Below, piece after piece: positions 22,230 to 32,534 of a stretch of DNA of 64,000 bases. The DNA is from Diplolepis rosae (Eukaryota; Arthropoda; Insecta; Hymenoptera; Diplolepididae), in NCBI GenBank assembly GCA_030998225.1, contig JAPYXD010000742.1, positions 1,736,001 to 1,800,000 of the forward strand, given 5' to 3'. Each line of letters opens with the position of its first letter. Within the stretch, counting starts at the first letter, position 1. The position numbers and the translations under genes were made by a program. Below the pieces are notes generated by a model. That model saw only the letters and a program-made list of their open reading frames with translations, did no database searches and had not been told where the DNA came from.

Positions 22230-23103
22230 CAAACAAAATTATAGAAGACTCTGACTCACCCTACAATTCGCCGGTATGGATAGTTCCAAAAAAACCAGAC
22301 CCTGACGGAAACAAGCGCTGGCGAATGGTTATCGACTTTCGACAGCTAAACGAAAAAACAATAAAAGATGCTTACCCCTTACCCAACATTACTCACATCT
22401 TGGATCAATTAGGTGGTGCTCAGTATTTTTCCACCTTGGACCTTGCTATGGGCTTCCACCAGATTAAAATGCATAAAAACTCTCAGTCCAAAACTGCCTT
22501 CTCAACACCCTATGGCCACTACCATTTCAATAGAATGCCATTCGGCCTAAAAAATGCCCCTGCCACCTTCCAACGACTCATGGATAGAATTTTGTCTGGC
22601 CTTCAAGGCATAGAACTATTCGTCTATATGGACGACATAGTTATATATGCCAATTCCCTAGAAGAGCATACCAGGAAACTTCGAACTCTTCTCGAACGCC
22701 TGGATAAAGCCAACCTAACTCTTCAGCCTGAAAAATGCTTTTTTTTGCGTAAGGAAGTCTGCTACCTCGGCCATACCATCACTCGGGAAGGAGTAAAACC
22801 TGATCCGAGGAAAGTGGAAGCCGTACGTAAATTCCCACAACCCCGAAATGTGAAAAACATTAAACAATTTCTGGGACTTGCTGGTTATTACCGCAGGTTC
22901 ATATCCGATTTCTCTACCATCGCTAAGCCGCTGAGTTACCTTCTGAAAAAGAATGTTTTATTCAAGTGGACTGAAAGCCAGCAGGAAGCTTTTAATAAAT
23001 TGAAGGACACTCTGTGTACTTACCCTCTCCTACAATATCCCGATTTCAGCCGACCTTTCATCGTTTCCAGTGATGCCTCTAACTATGGTCTCGGGGGGAT
23101 TGT
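22226..23103 (+). pseudogene. pol: Gypsy-B pol: reverse transcriptase and start of RNase H
   Basis: Starts inside the conserved SDSPYNSPVWIVPKK region. The RT fingers and palm are present (MVIDFRQLNEKT, DLAMGFHQI, NRMPFGLKNAPATFQRLM), with catalytic YMDD at 22625-22636, then LGHTITREGVKPDP, GLAGYYRRFI and KWTESQQEAFN. RNase H begins with IVSSDASNYGLGGIV and is cut off at about 23100. The remaining RNase H (the E, D and D motifs seen in Gypsy-A) is missing, and the sequence jumps into the spacer before the macro domain in another frame. The frame stays open to 23239, but those last residues are unrelated. Confidence 0.92.
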
Positions 23104-24594
23104 ATGTTGGATTCGGCAGGTCCTGGGGCGATCCCTGGCAATGCCAGCTGGACTGCACTACCCACACCTCTGTCCGATGACGACCGCCTTAAAGATAATG
23201 AGTTCTTCACTGAAATCAGGGGAAAACATAACACAGTAATCGAACCAGATGATGAAGACACTGAAGACAGCTTTGAGGATAAAGATCCTTTACAAACTAA
23301 TTCCGAACCTAAATTGCAAAAAACATTCATATTTAAACAAAAGGTAAAAAACCTTTCGAGAATAAAAGAAAATGAAATTGCTGAAGATACTTACCAATGT
23401 TTTCCTATTTTTCATGACGAACCTCCTGCTGACAAAGACCTGACTCATGATGACCCAATTCCCTCAAACTTCGAATTTTCTTGTATTCAGCCTTCCAAAG
23501 AAAAACTTTTCATGCGCGATGACAACCTCGTATTATTCATTCCTGCTGATTGTAGACTGACTACTGAAACAGGGCAGGAATTAATAGAGGAGAACAGACT
23601 CAAATATGACGATTTACAAAAAGAAAATCCCGAAAATCTACAAGTAGGAAACGTAATCGTAATTAAGTACGGAAATCATTGCGTTTTCAATGTAATAATA
23701 AAACAAAACTTCGATTCCAAACCTTACCTTATAGATATTGTAGCCGCTCTATGGGCATTAAAACATGCGATGGACGAACTCAAAATCGAATCAATTAGTG
23801 TATCTAGAGTTGGAAACGGACTCAACCAAATTTCCTGGGTATCAATAGAAGATGAGTTTCGCAAACTCTTCGGTCAGGGAAATTATCAAATAACCATCTG
23901 TTACGGCGAAATAGAGATTCCACCTGAAACAGATCGAGATAAATTAATTCGCGAATATCATTCTTCAGTTACGGGGGGTCATAAGGGATCAACTAAAACT
24001 TATGAAAGAATTCGGGAAAATTTCTACTGGCTTAATATGCGCGTACAAATTAGAAAATTCGTGAGAGAATGCGAAACCTGCAAACTTAATAAAACCAATA
24101 GAGTAAAAACTAAACTGCCAATGAAAATTACAGACACTCCTTCAGAGGCGTTTGAAAAAATAGAAACGGATATAGTAGGGCCCTTACCTAGAACAGAAAA
24201 CGGTAATAAATACATTTTGACTATCCAAGATAACTTAACTAAATATTCAGAGGCTATCCCCTTACGTAGTACCGAATCCACAGTAATTGCCTCGGCCTTC
24301 GCTGAACATTTTATTACTCGCTTTGGATGTCCTCAAGTAATCCACACTGATCAGGGTAGCGATTTCACTAGCCAAGTAATGGCCACCTTCTGTAGAATTT
24401 TTAGGATCAAACACCTTAGATCCACAGCGTTTCATCCTCAAAGATTAGGGTCCCTGGAAAGAAGTCACCACGTTCTAATTCAATATCTCAAAAACTATTG
24501 CGAAAAAACAAATTGGGATAAATGGATTCGTTTCGCCCTCTTCTCATATAATACCTCAAAGCACGAGGGTACGGTCACAACGTCTGCTCAATAG
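23104..24594 (+). pseudogene. pol: Gypsy-B pol: macro domain, integrase zinc finger and integrase core
   Basis: An open frame of about 496 codons. Residues 1-130 are acidic spacer. Residues about 132-270 form a macro domain of the TARG1/ALC1-like class: IPADCRL, then GNVIVIKYGN, a lysine-containing strand ending DSKPYLIDI, SISVSRVGNGLNQISW and a final ITICYG strand. The integrase HHCC finger follows (YHSSVTGGHKG, CETCKLNK), then the DDE core (IETDIVGPL, IHTDQGSDFTS, LGSLERSHH). It ends abruptly after NTSKHEG, without the GPY/F C-terminal region. Macro domains bind ADP-ribose or its protein adducts; I do not know this domain as a standard part of gypsy pol. Confidence 0.85.
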
Positions 24595-24774
24595 AAGTCG
24601 TTGCCTCTCGAATTATATCGAATATATCGAACTATGGGCGCAAATTTCAAATTATGATATTCTTTCCACCCAACAGACTCCTTCCTTATATATAGTTTCT
24701 CAAAATCGGAAATGTGGATAAATAGGAATATAACAAGATATTTTCTGACGAAAAATCTTTTATAAGGGTGGAGG
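24595..24774 (+). other. Gypsy-B sequence between integrase and 3' LTR with polypurine tract
   Basis: Only 180 bp remain between the truncated integrase and the 3' LTR, so no env or third ORF is present. AAGGGTGGAGG directly before the LTR is the plus-strand primer tract. Confidence 0.6.
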
Positions 24775-25914
24775 TGTAACGAGCGACTATAGGGTCTCCC
24801 TCGAAGTCGATTAATTTAATCGAATGTTCGATATTAGCTCGCGGCATTTTTAATTTCAAAACAAAAATATAGTTTAATTTAGGAAATTCACATCTTGTTT
24901 AAAGAAATGAAACTTCCCACAACACACAGCTGCAAATCATAAAAGACCTTGGGAAAATCGTAGAAATTCTTTAAGTAGAAATATTAGTAATAAATCGTAG
25001 TTCAAATATAAGATTCTATTTGTATATTTTTGTAGCCGTAAAACATTTGGTTCGGCTTTAGAAACATCTACATTGTAAAATTAGTTGTAAGATTTCCTTG
25101 TAAGTTTATTATGAATACTATGTATACTAGTTTTAAGGATAAGGAAGGTTAAGTCTGGACTATAGGATTTAAATAAATTAAATTTAAAATAGGACTAGGG
25201 ATTTATAGAGGGAATATGCATTTATATTTTAGATAGGCAAAAACTAAATCGAATGGCTAGGTAAATAAGTATAGAAACTATTTAGTCACGTAGACCTAAA
25301 AAGAATTAAAATAGAATGTCTGGCCGCCAGAAGGAAGTAAAAAGTAATCCTTTAAGATTTACTGTTTTACTGCCTTCTCTTGCGCTTTCACTGCAAGCAC
25401 CATAAAAAACTTGCAGCCGAGAGGAGAGAGGCTGGGACTGGGGTTTTCCGAATCGGGCTTCTCCGGGCTCGGTTTTCCCTGGTCGAGCTTCTCCGGGAAG
25501 TTGGGCTGGGCCTAACGAGGGCCTAAATATGAAATTGAGAGAGAAGGGATGCGTGCGGGGGATGCGTGCTGGAGATCTGTGAAGGGGATGCTTGAGCTTT
25601 TGTAGAGTGTAAGTCAGTTAGATTCGTTTTAGGTTTTCACAATTTCGAACGTTCTACAAGTTCCCTCGTCGAACTCGTAGAACATTATATCTTTAACTTG
25701 TGACAATTCTCAACGCGTTTGGTTGTTATTGTGTATAAACCCAGACTTAACTTTTACTAAGGTCAATAAATTTTCAAACATTCTATTCTATCTGAGGTGA
25801 TTTTTATTAAATTTCCGGATTCGTACTTTCCCGGTTCTTCTTTAAGATTTACACCGAGAGTGAACCAACCAATCACCGAGTTCGCGTAAGTTGGACGTTC
25901 CGCGGCTCGTAACA
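24775..25914 (+). repeat. 3' LTR of Gypsy-B (1140 bp)
   Basis: Apart from the CTCGCTCG/CTCCCTCG difference, I see no other change from the 5' LTR on reading through both copies. Confidence 0.93.
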
Positions 25915-26431
25915 GGGAGATACATTTAGCGCCTCTATAATGCTTTCGAGGAACTAATTTGGACGGAGCATACGGTGTGGTGAGAGGCAAGAGGGGACCG
26001 GGAAAAACACGCCGAAAGCGACGTCTACATTTAAGTCTACCGAACTATAATTGGCCGCATCTAGGTTTATAATATCTTTGATATCGTACGCGGTTTTGGG
26101 AGCGCTGCGGTGCCAAAAGTAGAAGGCTGCAGTCCGCAAACAAAGAGATCGCAGAGCGACGCGATCCTGGTGACGCTGCTGTGCGGTAAAGTGGTCACGC
26201 TCAGTCACGTTTTACGCTGTTATCAGTTGCCCGGCAAAGTATGGGCTGTGCGATTGAGGATATCTCGCGCAGGCCATGCCCGCGTAATGCTTTAGTGGTG
26301 GCCCAACATAGATTTCGTCAGAGCCATCTGGCGTAAGCTCAAAACCCTAAACGAAGATAATAGATGACTGTTCAGATCATGTACAGATCATATTCAGATC
26401 ATGTTCAGATAATTCAGGAAATAATGAAATC
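25915..26431. other. Flank of Gypsy-B with fragments of dispersed repeats
   Basis: GC-richer. 26058-26080 matches the complement of 9090-9115. CCATCTGGCGTAAGCTCAAA at about 26322 recurs at 26890, 570 bp further on, in the same orientation. 26370-26410 has four copies of a CAGATCATGTT-like 12-mer. The open frames here are not convincing. Confidence 0.4.
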
Positions 26432-26787
26432 GGAATAAACTTTGAGGTTAAATAAAATTATTTAAGTAATTATTATCGAGTAATTATTCGAATCGTATTG
26501 ATAATCTTGCTTTTTGTGATTGTAGTTTCCCGATGAGTGCATCCTCACATACATGGAGTTTTAATTGTGTATCGCAGAGTACTGTCAGGTTAAACACAAA
26601 TAGAGATGATCACCCAAGCGTCCCAAAATTACAAATATATACATTGAAATAATAATGCTCCATGTATGCAAGGATGCACTTATCAGAAAACTGCAATCAC
26701 AAAAAGCAAGTTTATCAATGCGATTCGAATACTTACTCAAAAATAATTACTTAAATAGTTTTATTAAACCTCCAAGTTTATTCCTAT
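26432..26787. mobile_element. 356-bp foldback MITE
   Basis: GGAATAAACTTTGAGG at the left pairs with CCTCCAAGTTTATTCC at the right. The arms continue to pair for about 115 bp (TTATTTAAGTAATTATT, GCTTTTTGTGATTG, CATACATGGAG and their complements). The centre near 26600 is unpaired. No coding sequence. Confidence 0.75.
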
Positions 26788-27042
26788 TCGTTAGCATCTT
26801 AGCACATTTTAGTGACCATTAGCAGCCATTAGTTGTGCAACTAAGGTGCGTCGGTCAGCGGGGTGAGGTTTAAGAAATTATACTTCGGCGCCATCTGGCG
26901 TAAGCTCAAAACAGGATCAAAGTATAGTGGCCGCTATCGCCTATGCTCGCGAACACGGCCTGATCTCGCGCTCGCTGTATTAGTGTATGCAATTTGTATA
27001 TATACGTGTTTTTTTGCAAGAGCAAGTGAATTAAGTGTGATA

Positions 27043-27530
27043 ATGGATCAGTTTTTCGCAAAGTACCCACATCTGCAAAGCCTCCATTTACTTCTCAAAA
27101 GTGAGTATGTTGTTTTCAATACAAGTTTTTGAGTGTAAAGCATGCCGCAAAAAATAACCTCAAATTTTGTTTTCGCATGATGTAATTCATTAATTTTTGG
27201 AATGTGACTACTTTTTTACTGTCTTCATTTTGTCAGTATTTTATTTTTAGTCTTATTTTTTATATAGGTGATAGTGTAACTAATGAAGCATTCTTCTCTT
27301 TGTCCGATGCAAAAATTAATGGGTTGTTGAATGCCAGTGATTTGTTTCATGATTTTGTCTCAAAGTACAATTTAGAAAAACAATTAGAGTTAGATTCATG
27401 TTTGACAGATGACAATATAAATGTGGAATATATGGATGTTGATGATAAATGTGTAAACAGTGGGTGTGGTAACCTTACTTTAACTTCTTTACAAACATCA
27501 AATTTACCAGAACAAATCTTACTCAAATCT
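27043..27530 (+). CDS. N-terminal exons of an EnSpm-like transposon protein
   Basis: ATG at 27043 opens MDQFFAKYPHLQSLHLLLK, ending at a donor (GTGAGT, 27102). An acceptor (TTTTTATATAG) at 27266 leads in phase into 27267-27530, giving about 107 aa ending at a stop. The hydrophobic pattern (AFFSLSDAKINGLL…DLFHDFVSKYN) suggests a small helical, SAM-like domain such as often precedes the transposase of this type, but this is weak. It is the most upstream piece of the locus that continues to 30496. Confidence 0.4.
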
Positions 27531-27831
27531 TAACCAATCTTAATAGACTGAGTTGCTTGGATGGACAGAGGTAGCACGAATAAAGCTAACAAGCTTTCGT
27601 TACCTTGAATAAAAAGCAGAAAATATATTCAGTTATTTTTATAAAATATTCGTGGAGTCATGTTTAAAAATCAACAATACCTGTTGTAAGTAATGGTTCG
27701 TGCAGAGCTAGAAATTTTTTCAGTTCATTTCTTGATTGTAAATAACATTTTTTAAATTATTAGTCATAGTCGAGTTATATTGAAAGTAGAATATTTATAA
27801 ATATTGATAAAGAAAACCTTACAATAAAAAG

Positions 27832-28236
27832 TTGCTGTTAAGACTTAGTTTACATAGTAACATTCTATTTTTAATTCTTTTATCTATTTCTCCATGGGAT
27901 ATTACCAATGTGGATCTAGAAATTACAGCTCACAAAGAGTGGTTGAGAGAACGAAATACTGACATCTTGCCGCATTTAGTTTTTGGTGGTCCCTTACCTT
28001 GCACACAATTTTATGTGGTTGTAAACGGGGTAAAGTACTCTTATAGCAAATGTACAAACGCAGTTGAAGCATGCTTTAAATGCATAATAGCTTTACGGCG
28101 GCTTCCAGTCATATCTGACTACGTTTGGCCATTTATTGAGAGGGTCGTCTACTCATTTACTTTTAAAAAAGCTAAGTCACAATACGTCACTCAGTATGCT
28201 AACAAAATTAACAACCTTCTTTCGCCGAGCAAGTAG
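27832..28236 (+). pseudogene. Middle fragment of the EnSpm-like locus
   Basis: An open frame whose useful part starts near PWDITNVDLEI; the listed start is a non-ATG codon. The segment FYVVVNGVKYSYSKC…ACFKCIIALRRLP…VWPFIERVVY resembles a conserved block I associate with multi-domain insect transposon proteins next to this class of transposase. It ends at a stop at 28236. It is probably an exon or a broken piece of the same gene. Confidence 0.4.
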
Positions 28237-28383
28237 TTTTATTTTACTGAATTACTGCAGTATTATATAATATAAGTCGTTGCTCAGTTTCAAATTACGT
28301 ACTTTAAAAACGTTTTGAATAATTATTAGTGAAACGGTGGTTGTGATTTCAGTGATTGTAAGCTAGCAATAAAAGTACTTAAA

Positions 28384-30496
28384 ATGGATCAGTTAGCAAT
28401 TTTAAATCAGATATTAGGATTTATTATAATGCTCTATGCGAATCCGATGTTGCCGAGAAAAATAGTACAAGAGGTTGTAAATTATTTTACCAAGTTTATC
28501 AAGCGCACTTTTATACCGTCTCTCAAAGAAGACGTTTTAGAAATACTGAGATCAGAACAGATTTCAGATTATTCATTACGCCGTGTAAACAACTGTTTTG
28601 ATCGACATGCTGATATGTTCAATTATGTAGATTCCGAGGGAAAACGGTTCACTCTTTTGCGTCAACGCGGTTTGATCGATGAAAAATAATTTTTTATAGG
28701 TAGAGATTATAATACGGAGATCGTAGATGAAAATACGCAAATAAAGCCTTCGTGCATGTATGCCGTAACCATTACTTTGAAAGAAAGTTTGAAAATTTTC
28801 TTAGAAATACCTGGAATGTTCATGGCTACTTTTAATTACATGAAATATCTCGACACTCACTCGAAAATCATCACAAATATTCTGCAAGGTGATCTGTGGA
28901 TATCTAAATATTCCCCATTGTTTGTAAACTTTCTTGTAATACCCCTTTTTGTTTTTTACGGTGATTTAGAAGTATGAAATGCATAAGGTAGTCATGCCGG
29001 TAAAAATAAGTTCGGTTGTGTCTATATAGCAATCGCGTGCTTACCACCTCATATTGCTTCACGGTTAACTAGCATTATATTTTCAACTATATTTTATACC
29101 AATCGAAAAAAGAAAGCAGTGAATATAAAAGCTTTTAGCACATTAATAGATGAGCTAAATTTTTTAGAAAAAGAAGGCCTTATAATAACTATAGTAAATA
29201 AGATAGTACGCGTTAAATTCCAAGTAATTTTAATTTTAGGTGACAATTTAGGATTGAATTCAATATTAGGATTTATTGAGTCATTTTCAGCATCGCGCTA
29301 CTGCCGCATTTGCAAAGCTTCGAAGAAACTTTGCAAAAGGATGACTGTCGAAGATACAACCCTGTTGCGTGATAAAGATAACTATGCGTCAGATGTAGCT
29401 TTAAAAAACGAAAAAATGACTGGTATCAGACAAGACTGTACGTTTAACACACTAAATAATTTTCACGTTATTGAAAATATGGCAGTGGACTTAATGCACG
29501 ATTTCTTAGAAGGCGTATGTGTATTTATCTTAACTGACATATTACAATATTACATTTTTGTGAAAAAATATTTCACTCTTTATGAATTAAATACTCGCAT
29601 TGCAAGTTTCGACTTTGGTTCGGAAAATAAACCTCAAGATATTCAAACAGTTCATGGAAAAAATGAATTACATATAAAAATATCGGCAGCAGAAATGTAC
29701 AGTTTAATTCGATTTTTAGATGTGATAATTGGTGACAAAATCCCCCGGTCAGATAATCACTGCAATCTATATAAATATTCACGTCAAATTTTTGATATTT
29801 TAATGTCAACAAAAGTTGTTCGAGGGGATGCTAGTATATTGAGATCTTTAATTACAAAGCTTCTGGAAAAATACATTGAATTGTACGACGAGTTAAAACC
29901 TAAATTGCACTTCTTAGTTCATTATCCGAAAATATTAATATTATTGGGTCCGATTGTGAAATTTTGGTGCATGCGTTTTGAGTCTTTTCACCAACTCATA
30001 AAACGCAATGCAAACTCGAGTAATAATGCAACGAATTTACTCAAAACAATCGCTAAAAAGCAAGCACTAAAACTTTGTGAAATGGTTCATAACTTTACAT
30101 ATGAAGAGGGTATATATAAGGTTTGGAAACATTATAAACTGTGAGCAAAAAAAGGATTATTTTCCGGAAAAAGTACTAAACGAACAATGCGTATATTACG
30201 AGCACGTAAACTTGTACGATGTTATTTATAAGCTTGATACATTTATAGTTATTAGTGCAGAAGAACTTGAAATTGAATTTGGTAAAATAACCAATATTGT
30301 TTACTTGAATAATGAAGTTTACTTTGAATTGGAAGTTCTTGAAGAAACGTGTTTTGATGAGCACTTTCATGCTTTTATCGTTGAAAGTAGTAATACGAAA
30401 AAATTTATTAAATTTTCAGATTTACCTGCGATAGCTCCACTTCAAGCAGTGTTTAAGAAAAATACTATTTATTTAGTTGCCAAATACGGCTTGTAA
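28384..30496 (+). pseudogene. EnSpm/CACTA-like transposase, degraded
   Basis: One plus-strand frame runs from ATG 28384 (MDQLAILNQILGF) through 28689, 28756-28977 and 29119-30144, with in-frame stops at 28687 and around 28975-28990. The final part continues in the next frame to 30496 after a frameshift near 30135. Recognisable blocks are YANPMLPRKIVQ, FTLLRQRGLI, NALGSHAGKNKFG (28980-29020), a CRIC zinc-like pair, NMAVDLMHDFLEGVC (about 29480-29520, the DXMHDXXEG signature), KPKLHFLVHYP and GPIVKFWCMRFESFH. These are the landmarks of a large family in insects and vertebrates usually labelled EnSpm/CACTA-like; I hold that label with moderate confidence. Clear terminal inverted repeats were not found. 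Confidence 0.6.
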
Positions 30497-30542
30497 CTTA
30501 AAGTCCCTTTGTACTTCTCGATGGATAAGTTGAACGACTAGA

Positions 30543-30655
30543 TGAAATAAGGGTATATATTTTAAATATAGACAGTTTTCACATTATATAAATTTCATTT
30601 TATACAGATTTTCTGTATTATCTTTAAATAGACCTTGGAATCATACCCTTATTTC
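30543..30655. mobile_element. 113-bp MITE-like inverted repeat
   Basis: GAAATAAGGGTAT at 30543 and ATACCCTTATTTC ending at 30655 are exact 13-bp inverted repeats around an AT-rich hairpin (CAGATTTTCTG). It lies just downstream of the EnSpm-like gene. It could be a MITE or a hairpin in the 3' region. Confidence 0.5.
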
Positions 30656-31984
30656 TTTGATGAAGCTTTCAACCTTACCTGAGAGGATTTTACTTTAGTT
30701 ATTAATGAAAAATAATGTATTTTAGTTTTGCGTTTCTAGTAAATGTATGACATGAAAAATAATACATTGTTCTCTACTCCAAATAAATTTGTTTCATTAA
30801 AAGAGAAAAGAATCTATTACGTTGTTTTTATTTCATACTTTCATGTGAATCTTAGATTAAAATGGTTTTAACACTTTTAAATCATCAGCAATTGAATGCT
30901 CGAAGTTACGTATTAATTCAACAAAACTTATTTGCAATGATATAAAGAATATAAAAATATTTAGACATGCTTTCCGTTTCATATATCTTGAGCTAATCTG
31001 CAATTAAAAAAAAAAATTTACCTTTTGTGTGTTATAAATAGTATCGATAGCTTATCATGCCACATAAAATGCTATAGGTATACCGTAGTACGATACAATA
31101 GACATCCCAATATTTGGGAAGGCTGCGTTCCCAAATGGGAGCTATGCCGTACCAACTAATCTCTGGCCGTACCATACTCATGCGGCTGCGATCTCAAATC
31201 GATAGCGCCGCTGTTGTACTGTGGTCAGTATCCTAACTATCCCAACCTTCTCTCAGTGTACTCCTCTTTAAAATTCTAGTCACATGAGTTTCAAGTCCAA
31301 TTAAATAGTTAAATTGCAGCATGTGCAGGTAACAAACTTTGCCAAATAAGGTAATCCTTTTTTTATCTCCCAATGTTTCCTTCAAAATTAATTCATAGGT
31401 TCACAGGATATTAGTTTCAGCCTATAACTATGCTTGCAGTCAGCAGCCAAACTCTGGCCAAACCGAGGACTGCTCATCCCAATGATGGCAAGTGGTTGAG
31501 ATGGTTGCGACATCTGGAGAGATACTGCTGAGACTCATATGAAAAACGTGCGAAACATTGTAGGGGTCAGGCCAAAGACACAGATGAAAACAAACCGGCA
31601 AGTTTATATAGAGCACCAAAAGTAAACACAAGTTCGGAAAGGGAGATGAAAACAACTCAGCACAGATCAACATTGCACAACTTAGTCTTAAGGAAAGGTC
31701 ACCTTGTCACGTGTTTTGGAACATAGACCGAACATCACGTTCACCTGCGCAATCACAAGTTCATAAAATTAGCAAAAATCAAAAAGCAGGAATGCAAAGT
31801 AAAGCCAAATGCAATGCAAAGCCACCGACAGCAATCAACCACGGTACAATGGACCGAGGCAGTACCGGCATACAGACTAAGGAGTGTTCACCATAATCTT
31901 GCAAGAAAATTATAACGCTCAAAAAGTGTCCCCAAGGTACACGCTTCATACTCGAAGCTCAGAAAAAAAAACACACGGGAGAAA
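30656..31984. other. Unassigned region
   Basis: 30656-31080 is AT-rich. 31080-31260 carries several CCAAATGGGA and GTACGGCATAG-type words and shares CACTGAGAGAAGGTTGG (complement) with 9020. 31430-31900 is near 45% GC and looks like old coding or SINE-like sequence, but no frame or domain is recognised. Confidence 0.35.
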
Positions 31985-32534
31985 TTGCTAAAGTAATGTA
32001 TTTAATTTCCAGTGATTTTCCGCAGCACGCCCTGTTGCGAATTGCTCTTGGGAACTAAAATGAAAGTTCCATGTTACTACTTCAAAGGTAAAATAGAGCT
32101 ACTGTTTATCACTTTTGCAACGCCCCCAATAACCTGAAGCTTTTTCGAACTAAAATAAAAGGTCCGCGCTGCTACAACAATATGTGGGAGCACGCGCAAT
32201 CAAACGCGACATGTCGGTGTGTCCTCAGTAAACGAGGAATTACATATAGTTAACCACTTTCAGAGATGAGTTGGGAGATTGCTAAAGTAATGGAATAAGA
32301 GAATTTCACAAAAGTGGGTTGATAAACGCGCCCTCTGAACGCGTTGCGCAAAGAGTGTACTTTGCGCGTCGGTAAATAATGAAAGTTAGAAAATCCAGAA
32401 ATGATTTACCATCAGAATTTCTTTGGAGGGGCAGCGGCACGCACTGCCCTTGTTTCTTCCTCGTCACTCTTGCACGTGAGAACGGCTTGTCCCACTTCTC
32501 CTTATTCTCCTCGCTTCCTCCATGCAATGCTATT
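31985..32534. repeat. Dispersed repeat related to the outer hAT-arm region
   Basis: 31985-32230 (ATTGCTAAAGTAATGTATTT, CGCAGCACGCCCTGTTGCGA, TACTGTTTATCACTTTTGCA) matches the complement of 58480-58700 closely. 32300-32530 is GC-richer and unassigned. Confidence 0.6.

Larger units (their letters stand above)
17241..25914 (+). mobile_element. Gypsy-B: full-length Ty3/gypsy LTR retrotransposon with defective coding region
   Basis: Two 1140-bp LTRs (17241-18380 and 24775-25914), TG...CA ends, flanked by GGGA on both sides (4-bp TSD). A tRNA-Pro-like primer site follows the 5' LTR, and a purine tract (AAGGGTGGAGG) precedes the 3' LTR. Domain order is gag with two zinc knuckles, protease, RT, the start of RNase H, a macro domain, integrase zinc finger and integrase core. 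Two single-base frameshifts, loss of most of RNase H and loss of the integrase C-terminus make it non-autonomous, although the LTRs look almost identical. Confidence 0.93.

Noticed and set aside
31440..31896. Frames in a near 45% GC block
   Set aside because: Looks like old coding or SINE sequence by composition, but no motif or consistent frame could be defended.
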